A stretch of DNA of 64,000 nt from Runella limosa DSM 17973. GTDB lineage: Bacteria > Bacteroidota > Bacteroidia > Cytophagales > Spirosomataceae. The notes beneath the pieces were generated by a model. The model saw nothing but the letters and a program-made list of their open reading frames with translations, did no database searches and had not been told where the DNA came from. Below are positions 58,999-64,000 of the stretch, piece by piece. Numbering within the stretch: position 1 is the stretch's first letter; every line of letters starts with the position of its first letter. The position numbers and the translations under genes are program-made. The stretch covers positions 290,472-354,471 of the forward strand of contig NZ_AXVJ01000025.1 of NCBI RefSeq assembly GCF_000482465.1. Reading direction: 5' to 3'.

Positions 58999-59604
58999 TT
59001 AAAAAAATTTATAAAAAAATTTCAACACCCCAAAAACAGCCACAAATATCCAATTATCGCGCAGTTGGCCGAGGGCTTTGTAGATAAGATTATAGACCGA
59101 ATGACGCGTCAGCGACATCATTTCGGCAATTTCGTCGTAGCTTAAATTATCGTAAAAACGAAGAAGAAGCGCTTCTTGCTGGCGCTTAGGGAGTTGAGCA
59201 ATGTGTTTTTCAAGCTGATGTTTTTGAAGGGATTCGGTTTCTTGGTTGACAAACCAGGTGTCAACAGACTCTATGTAGTCATCATTTATCCCCTCAAATT
59301 CAGAAAGTTGCGTATGTCTCGACTGCCGATTGAGGTACTTGAGAAGTTTGGTTTTTAGGGATTTGCACAAATAAAACTGAATGTTATTTGCCTCCACTTC
59401 ACTCAACGACGCTCGGTATTTCCAAATATCCTCAAATACATCATGGACAGCGTCCGTCAGTAGTTCTTCATCGTTGCAAAGTCGGCGGCCAAATTTGTAC
59501 AAGATTTGTATATACCCATCGTATAACTCTCCCAAAGCATAGTTATCTCCCGCCCTGAGTCGATTCCAACTGGTCAAATGTGTATCCTTTTGGTCAGAAT
59601 TCAT
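58999..59604 (-). CDS. ECF RNA polymerase sigma factor
   Basis: The 201-aa product has sigma region 2 at about 25-90 (YDGYIQILYKFGRRLCNDEELLTDAVHDVFEDIW) and region 4 at about 125-185 (QLPKRQQEALLLRFYDNLSYDEIAEMMSLTRHSVYNLIYKAL). The C-terminus carries an odd hydrophobic tail, NWIFVAVFGVLKFFYKFF, after region 4, which could associate with the membrane or the anti-sigma partner. It would direct transcription of the SusCD/sulfatase locus. A candidate -7 box lies upstream. Confidence 0.95.
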   Translation of the reverse strand: MNSDQKDTHLTSWNRLRAGDNYALGELYDGYIQILYKFGRRLCNDEELLTDAVHDVFEDIWKYRASLSEVEANNIQFYLCKSLKTKLLKYLNRQSRHTQLSEFEGINDDYIESVDTWFVNQETESLQKHQLEKHIAQLPKRQQEALLLRFYDNLSYDEIAEMMSLTRHSVYNLIYKALGQLRDNWIFVAVFGVLKFFYKFF

Positions 59605-59637
59605 ACCTGCATAAAATGAAAGCCGAGTTTTTCAAGG

Positions 59638-59645
59638 CAAAAATA
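59638..59645 (-). promoter_or_regulatory. Candidate -7 box (TATTTTTG) for ECF sigma gene
   Basis: On the minus strand TATTTTTG fits TAnnTTTG, about 34 bp before the ATG at 59604. The region upstream is AT-rich, with no clear -33 box. Confidence 0.45.
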
Positions 59646-59732
59646 GAATATATAAACAATAGGTTATATAAATTTCTTTCAAATCTTTTAAAATCGTGGA
59701 AAAGTACAAAACAACATAAACAAATAAAAACA

Positions 59733-59764
59733 AAAGAGGCTGTTTGGAGAAACAGCCTCTTTTG
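59733..59764. terminator. Strong terminator, 14-bp stem
   Basis: AAAAGAGGCTGTTT (59733-59746) pairs perfectly with AAACAGCCTCTTTT (59751-59764) around GGAG. It lies just past the stop (59782) of the minus-strand actin-like gene. Confidence 0.95.
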
Positions 59765-59781
59765 AAAGAAAAAACTAACCG

Positions 59782-60813
59782 TTACTTCAAGCCCAGCAAG
59801 AAGCCAATGGTAAAGTTGGCATCCCAGTCAAAAACAAAGGTTTTGCAACCCGTAGCATCAGCAACGGCTTTATAAATATTTCCTCCTGCTTTTGATTTGG
59901 CTTTGTCGAGTTTGTAAGCTTCCGCGGCCTTCAAAACAGTATATCTTTCTTTGCCATTTCGTACCTCTTTGGCCAAATCAAACGGTACACCGCCAATGAT
60001 AAAGCATATTTCTCGTTTGCTTTTCGGTACTTGTTTCGACATTGCCCCTACTTCTTCATACACTTTGTCGTCGGCTACTCCTTTTTCGTAGTACTTAGCG
60101 CCGTACGTTTCAAGGGTCTTAATGGTACCACCTTCCGTCCACGCGATTTTGGTATTTCCTGAACCAATATCAGTAAAGAAGCCTTTGTCGCTAAATGAAG
60201 CAGGCAAGGCGCACTTCAAGCCCAGCGAACCTTCTTGGTCGGGCGTTACGGTGTTGACCATGTAACCCATGTCTTTCAACACTTTGATAATTTTACCCGT
60301 CACTTCGGCTTTCAAAGCGCCCGAACTTACCACAAAGTGAATGTCTTTTCCACTTACGCCGTGGTCCATCATGTTTCCAATGTAGCGTTTTAGGCCAATG
60401 CGAATGTCATAATCAGAGGCCATGTTTTCAATGACCATGCTATTGCCAAACTCAGCGTGTTCGAGCTTCCAGTTCTTGTCTTTGTCGATGTTGACTACAA
60501 AGGAGTTAAAACCGCTTGCTCCTAACTCAACGACACCTTTGAGTTTGCCATCCACGGGCTCGGCAGCAGTATAAGAAAAAGCGCCAGCCGTCGAAGTAGC
60601 CTCTGCCGACGACTCGCTGCTGGCCGAAGAAGAACCCTCGTCCGAGGCCGTCGATTCGGTGGTTGTACTTGCCGACGGGCCACCTTCGGGGGATTTGGTC
60701 GTAAGTTCGGTTATTGCTTTTTTAGGATCGGGGCCCAAGAAATAATACCCTGCGCCCAACAACCCCGCGATGAATAAAATCAAAAGGACTTTGCCTGCAC
60801 CTGTTAGATTCAT
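59782..60813 (-). CDS. Membrane-anchored actin-like (ASKHA-fold) protein of unknown function
   Basis: The 343-aa product has an N-terminal membrane helix (VLLILFIAGLLGAGYYFLG, 9-27), a Ser/Thr/Glu-rich low-complexity linker (38-78), and a globular domain. That domain contains two Gly-rich loops placed like ASKHA phosphate loops: GVVELGASGFNSFVVNID (93-110) and FFTDIGSGNTKIAWTEGG (212-229), plus VVSSGAL at 161. The closest pattern I know is the Ppx/GppA-hexokinase-actin superfamily, but I do not recognise the family. One helix with a Lys-poor N-terminus would put the domain outside the cytoplasm. It is paired with the coiled-coil gene 18 bp upstream. Confidence 0.75.
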   Translation of the reverse strand: MNLTGAGKVLLILFIAGLLGAGYYFLGPDPKKAITELTTKSPEGGPSASTTTESTASDEGSSSASSESSAEATSTAGAFSYTAAEPVDGKLKGVVELGASGFNSFVVNIDKDKNWKLEHAEFGNSMVIENMASDYDIRIGLKRYIGNMMDHGVSGKDIHFVVSSGALKAEVTGKIIKVLKDMGYMVNTVTPDQEGSLGLKCALPASFSDKGFFTDIGSGNTKIAWTEGGTIKTLETYGAKYYEKGVADDKVYEEVGAMSKQVPKSKREICFIIGGVPFDLAKEVRNGKERYTVLKAAEAYKLDKAKSKAGGNIYKAVADATGCKTFVFDWDANFTIGFLLGLK

Positions 60814-60831
60814 AGTAGTTGTGGTTAAATT

Positions 60832-61554
60832 TTACGAAATATACTGCTTTATGCCGTTTTCAATCAAGCTAATTTCACTGGCAACGCCTTCTTTGGCCGT
60901 CACGGTAGCCTGAATTTTTTGCTCAATTTCGGCAAACTTATCCGTAAACTTACTATCTATTCCGTTGAGCGCCGCTAATTTCTCCGTTTGTATTTTTTCC
61001 AAATTGGCAATTTCTTGCTTCAATTTAGCCAACTGTTGCTCAATGGTATTGACTTCGGTATTGAGCTGCTGTTGTTCTTTGGCTTTTTCGGTAGTGAGGG
61101 CGTTTTTCTTTTGCTCCCCCGCCGAAACCGTCGCTTCAAACGCTTTCTGTAATTCTGTTTTATAAAAAGCCGCCGACTCCAACAAAAACTGTTGATTACA
61201 ATTCGGGTTCAGGAGTTTAGCGCCTTCATAGGCCGTCTTAAAATGCTCTACACTAGGGTTGGTACTCGTGCGCAATAACATTTGCGAAAACTCATAAAAA
61301 TCGAAACCAGGCTGATTTTTTTCTTCCAAAATCTTCCGAAAACGGTTTCGTAGGTCTTCCACAAAGTCGTTAGAAGCGGGAGCCACAAACACGGGTGCAC
61401 TCACGGGCGTGCTTTTAGGCGGCGCGGATGATGCGGGTGCGGAAGCAGGAGCGGCTGGTTTTTCTTCGGCCTTTTGGTCGTCTAGTACTACAAAGACTCC
61501 TGCTAAATCGCGGAGCCAACCGCTCATTTTACTTTTTTGGGGTTCGTCTGCCAC
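60832..61554 (-). CDS. Coiled-coil protein upstream of actin-like gene
   Basis: The 240-aa cytosolic protein has no signal or membrane helix. An N-terminal helix (KMSGWLRDLAGVFVVLDDQ) is followed by an Ala/Pro/Ser-rich linker (34-62). A helical domain (DLRNRFRKILEEKNQPGFDFYEFSQML) and a long coiled coil (about 140-235; EQQQLNTEVNTIEQQLAKLKQ...) complete it. The family is not recognised. It lies 18 bp before the membrane-anchored actin-like gene and is presumably co-transcribed with it, suggesting a two-protein envelope or cytoskeleton-like system. Confidence 0.75.
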   Translation of the reverse strand: MADEPQKSKMSGWLRDLAGVFVVLDDQKAEEKPAAPASAPASSAPPKSTPVSAPVFVAPASNDFVEDLRNRFRKILEEKNQPGFDFYEFSQMLLRTSTNPSVEHFKTAYEGAKLLNPNCNQQFLLESAAFYKTELQKAFEATVSAGEQKKNALTTEKAKEQQQLNTEVNTIEQQLAKLKQEIANLEKIQTEKLAALNGIDSKFTDKFAEIEQKIQATVTAKEGVASEISLIENGIKQYIS

Positions 61555-61739
61555 TGTTGTAAAGGTTTGATGTTTTCAATGATTGTTTGGATGCGAATGC
61601 GTATTACCACGAAAGTTATAAAAACCTTCGTATAAGGCTGATAAAGGTAGAAAAGATTTTGGTGAGAGGGCGTTGGTAAGTAGAAGAGTGGTTGAAAACG
61701 GGGCTAATTTTAGGATTTTTGAGGATGAATTTTATAAAA

Positions 61740-61771
61740 AAACCGCCGCACCCAAAAAGAGGCGGCGGTTT
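61740..61771. terminator. Terminator after T9SS-secreted protein gene
   Basis: AAACCGCCGC (61740-61749) pairs perfectly with GCGGCGGTTT (61762-61771) across a 12-nt loop. On the minus strand it follows the stop at 61793, with an A/T-rich tract after the stem. Confidence 0.85.
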
Positions 61772-61792
61772 AAGTACACTTTATGAAAAACC

Positions 61793-64000
61793 CTACTCTG
61801 TTTTAATTACTTTCAGGTAAGTAATAGAATGACCCGTCCTTACCTCCAAGACATACACACCAATTGCTAACGAACTCACCTGTATTTCTTCGATATGGGC
61901 GTCGGTTTCAGGAATAAATCGCTGATTCAACACCTTTCGGCCTGTTGCATCTCTCAAGCAAACTTGTACTAGAACCCCACTGTTATCAGCCATTTTCAGC
62001 CGTAGGGCGTTGGTTACTGGGTTGGGAAAGACCGTAGCGAAAACGTTATCAGTCGATTTTAGATCCCTCCGAGATGACAAAGTAGTTGCCATTTGCTCCT
62101 TGCCATTTACCGTGCGACGATCCGACCCTTGCCCACTGCTCTCCGCCCTCGCGGCTCCTATTCCTACGCCATCTTTCGATTGGATTCGGAACCAATATTC
62201 TTGATAAGCCAAGACATTGCCTTGCGCTTGGCGGGTAGAAGGATAAATACTTCCCCAGCCTTTTTGGTCCCAATAACGAATACTCAATTTGTATAAACCT
62301 TTGGGTAATCCTGAATCATAGGCATTTCCTCCCGCGCCATTGTCGGCGTAGAAACCATAAGCTGGGTGATTTTGGGCGTATAATTCCGTCCAGCCTTCAC
62401 GATTGGCATACATAAAATAAGGGGCATTATTTTCGTGGGTATTAAACGAACGAACCACCCCCATTTCGGGCGTTGCCAACATATCAAAAGTCAGGGAGCC
62501 GTTTGTTCCCAAGTTACAGGCATCGGCATTGATTGTCCAGAAACGAGGAGCCATTTTGTTGGGGTTCTCCACAAAAAATAGCGTCGGATTTTGCTGGGTA
62601 CTTTGTTCTAACGTAGGACCACCATCACGGGTAATGAATTGGCTAGACCAAGCCGCTCGGTCGTTGATTTTTACCGACGACCTTGATTCTCCAATGTTGA
62701 TTAAGGTAATCACGAAGGCATTCCAATAGACCTCCTTACGACTACTTTCTTGACTTTGGCAACCGCCGTCAAAAAGGCATTTGGCCCAGTAGGTCTGTTT
62801 GATTACGTTGCTGAATGCCACTTCAAAACTTGCTGCGGTGATCCCTGTATTCCAGTACGTTCGACTTCCTGCGGGGCAGTTGGCTGAGACAACAACGGTC
62901 GTTCCTGTACATACAATTTCTTGCGAAACAGTTACAACAGGAGCTTGATAAGTCGTTTGCAGCGTAAAAGTTACGACTTGGCTTTTTTCGCTTACGCAAC
63001 CCGTTTCTGTCTGACAGCGAGCGTAATAAGAAGTTGTTTCGGTAGGAATAGTAGAAGGTAAATTAGGCAAAGCAATGTTGGTAGTGGCATTGTGCCAAAC
63101 TGTTTTTAGGGAACCACAAGATGATTGCCCGCTAAAGCTTGCGGTTGGGTTACAACTGGTTTCAGGGAAAAGAGACACTTGAGGAGCCGCGGGAATGGGA
63201 ACCAATTTTAACCGCATCACCCCAGACTCGCTTTCTACACAAGACGGAATACCATTTGCCTCTCGACAGCGAACACGATAATTGTGGTACAGATTGTCTG
63301 CCACTCCTGCGGGTACTCCTGTGGCATATTCACCGCCGTCAACGGAGTAAGCGACAATTTCTCCCGCCCCACAAGTCGCTGTAAATGAAATAGAAATTGC
63401 TGATACAGCACAAACTTCTTTGGTTTCGCCGACTGCCACCCCTACGCCATCTGCTGTCAGCGATACATGCTGGGGAACAGAAGCCCGATAGTTGATAGTT
63501 ACTTCAATCACCCCAGAATAGGTAGCGGGGCAATTGACGTCGCAGGCCGCTTGGTAACGGTGGAGTTGGTTATTGGAGGATTGGGAAATTGGGGGATTGG
63601 TGGCCCAGTTACTCCATGCGCCACTGCCTACCTGCACTCGCCAAACGGGGGAAACCGAAACGCACAAACCCGAAATACTAAACTGTAAACTATTGACAGG
63701 ATTGGCATCTGTGTCGCAGAATACTTGGTTATTGCCTTCGTTGAGTACTTGGCTTTGAACTTGTAGCGTAATAGAGGGTTTTGTTTGGATAGCAACTGTC
63801 GCCATCCCCACCAATGGTTGCGAACACCCATTCGCATCACTTACCGATACTAACGTCAAGGTTTGATTCGCTACCACGCTCGGGATACTGACCGTTGCCG
63901 TTCCGCCCGTTAAAGTGGTGGTTTGGTTGCTACCGCCGTTGAGGGTGTACGTGACGGTCGCTCCGCTGGTTCCGCTCAAAGTAAATGTGGCGGTACTGTT
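61793..64000 (-). CDS. Large Ig/PKD-like secreted protein with T9SS sorting domain, 3' part
   Basis: The frame is open to base 64000, so the N-terminus is outside the window; 735 residues are visible. Repeated Ig-like or CARDB/PKD-like modules have the pattern CxxxPxxxxSGxxxVxV with paired cysteines (QTKPSITLQVQSQVLN, SCNPTASFSGQSSCGSLKTVW, VVTVSQEIVCTGTTVVVSANC). A further globular domain contains RFWTINADACNLGTNGSLTFDML. The last about 75 residues are a type A T9SS C-terminal domain (TVFPNPVTNALRLKM...GVYVLEVRTG...YLKVIKTE). It is exported through the type IX system and probably anchored to the surface or released. A role in adhesion or gliding is inferred. Confidence 0.9.
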   Translation of the reverse strand, partial: NSTATFTLSGTSGATVTYTLNGGSNQTTTLTGGTATVSIPSVVANQTLTLVSVSDANGCSQPLVGMATVAIQTKPSITLQVQSQVLNEGNNQVFCDTDANPVNSLQFSISGLCVSVSPVWRVQVGSGAWSNWATNPPISQSSNNQLHRYQAACDVNCPATYSGVIEVTINYRASVPQHVSLTADGVGVAVGETKEVCAVSAISISFTATCGAGEIVAYSVDGGEYATGVPAGVADNLYHNYRVRCREANGIPSCVESESGVMRLKLVPIPAAPQVSLFPETSCNPTASFSGQSSCGSLKTVWHNATTNIALPNLPSTIPTETTSYYARCQTETGCVSEKSQVVTFTLQTTYQAPVVTVSQEIVCTGTTVVVSANCPAGSRTYWNTGITAASFEVAFSNVIKQTYWAKCLFDGGCQSQESSRKEVYWNAFVITLINIGESRSSVKINDRAAWSSQFITRDGGPTLEQSTQQNPTLFFVENPNKMAPRFWTINADACNLGTNGSLTFDMLATPEMGVVRSFNTHENNAPYFMYANREGWTELYAQNHPAYGFYADNGAGGNAYDSGLPKGLYKLSIRYWDQKGWGSIYPSTRQAQGNVLAYQEYWFRIQSKDGVGIGAARAESSGQGSDRRTVNGKEQMATTLSSRRDLKSTDNVFATVFPNPVTNALRLKMADNSGVLVQVCLRDATGRKVLNQRFIPETDAHIEEIQVSSLAIGVYVLEVRTGHSITYLKVIKTE

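Overview
The window looks like chromosome from a Bacteroidota bacterium of the Cytophagales, probably close to Runella/Spirosomaceae (genus is inference). The signs are a SusC/SusD pair with a FecR anti-sigma factor and an ECF sigma factor, a type IX secretion C-terminal domain, LytS/LytTR two-component pairs, DUF5018 and SBBP surface proteins, and TAnnTTTG -7 promoter boxes. I see no rRNA, tRNA, CRISPR array, phage or insertion-sequence transposase.

Layout. 1-1348: 5' part of a TonB-dependent receptor. 1691-6768: four secreted or lipoprotein genes on the minus strand (YD-like lipoprotein, PQQ-propeller lipoprotein, GNA-type lectin, and a cholesterol-dependent-cytolysin-like protein with three N-terminal repeats). 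7083-10021: TPR histidine kinase and LytTR regulator. 10035-12307: sugar N-acetyltransferase-like membrane protein and BNR/sialidase-like protein. 12308-14349: a segment bounded by a 50-bp direct repeat that holds a MITE-like element and an SBBP propeller gene. 14347-17049: pseudouridine synthase, LuxC-type acyl-CoA reductase, divergent ferredoxin, small secreted protein. 17196-22360: P-type ATPase, penicillin-acylase-family enzyme, DUF3820. 22406-28406: REC plus REC-cyclase pair, YqhD-like dehydrogenase, orphan LytTR protein, second TPR kinase/LytTR pair. 28420-31977: DUF4143 ATPase, FucP-like transporter, SDR without the usual catalytic Lys. 32091-35377: M13 peptidase and DUF418 protein. 35623-39232: membrane protein, a kinase with a beta-helix head, LytTR regulator. 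39511-45039: complete RND tripartite efflux operon. 45081-49314: Hsp70-like protein, L,D-transpeptidase, second DUF4143 ATPase. 49373-59604: two sulfatases, SusD, SusC, FecR and ECF sigma, i.e. a sulfated-glycan acquisition locus. 59782-61554: membrane-anchored actin-like fold protein plus coiled-coil protein. 61793-64000: 3' part of a large T9SS-secreted protein.

The most novel-looking unit is the lectin plus CDC-like protein operon at 1691-4354, a candidate glycan-directed pore-forming system. Next come the beta-helix/histidine-kinase fusion at 36231, the inverted repeats sitting on the starts of both DUF4143 ATPase genes, the 50-bp duplication around the SBBP gene, and a pair of about 210-bp palindromic MITE-like elements. 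All functions are read from sequence patterns by eye; no database search was possible.
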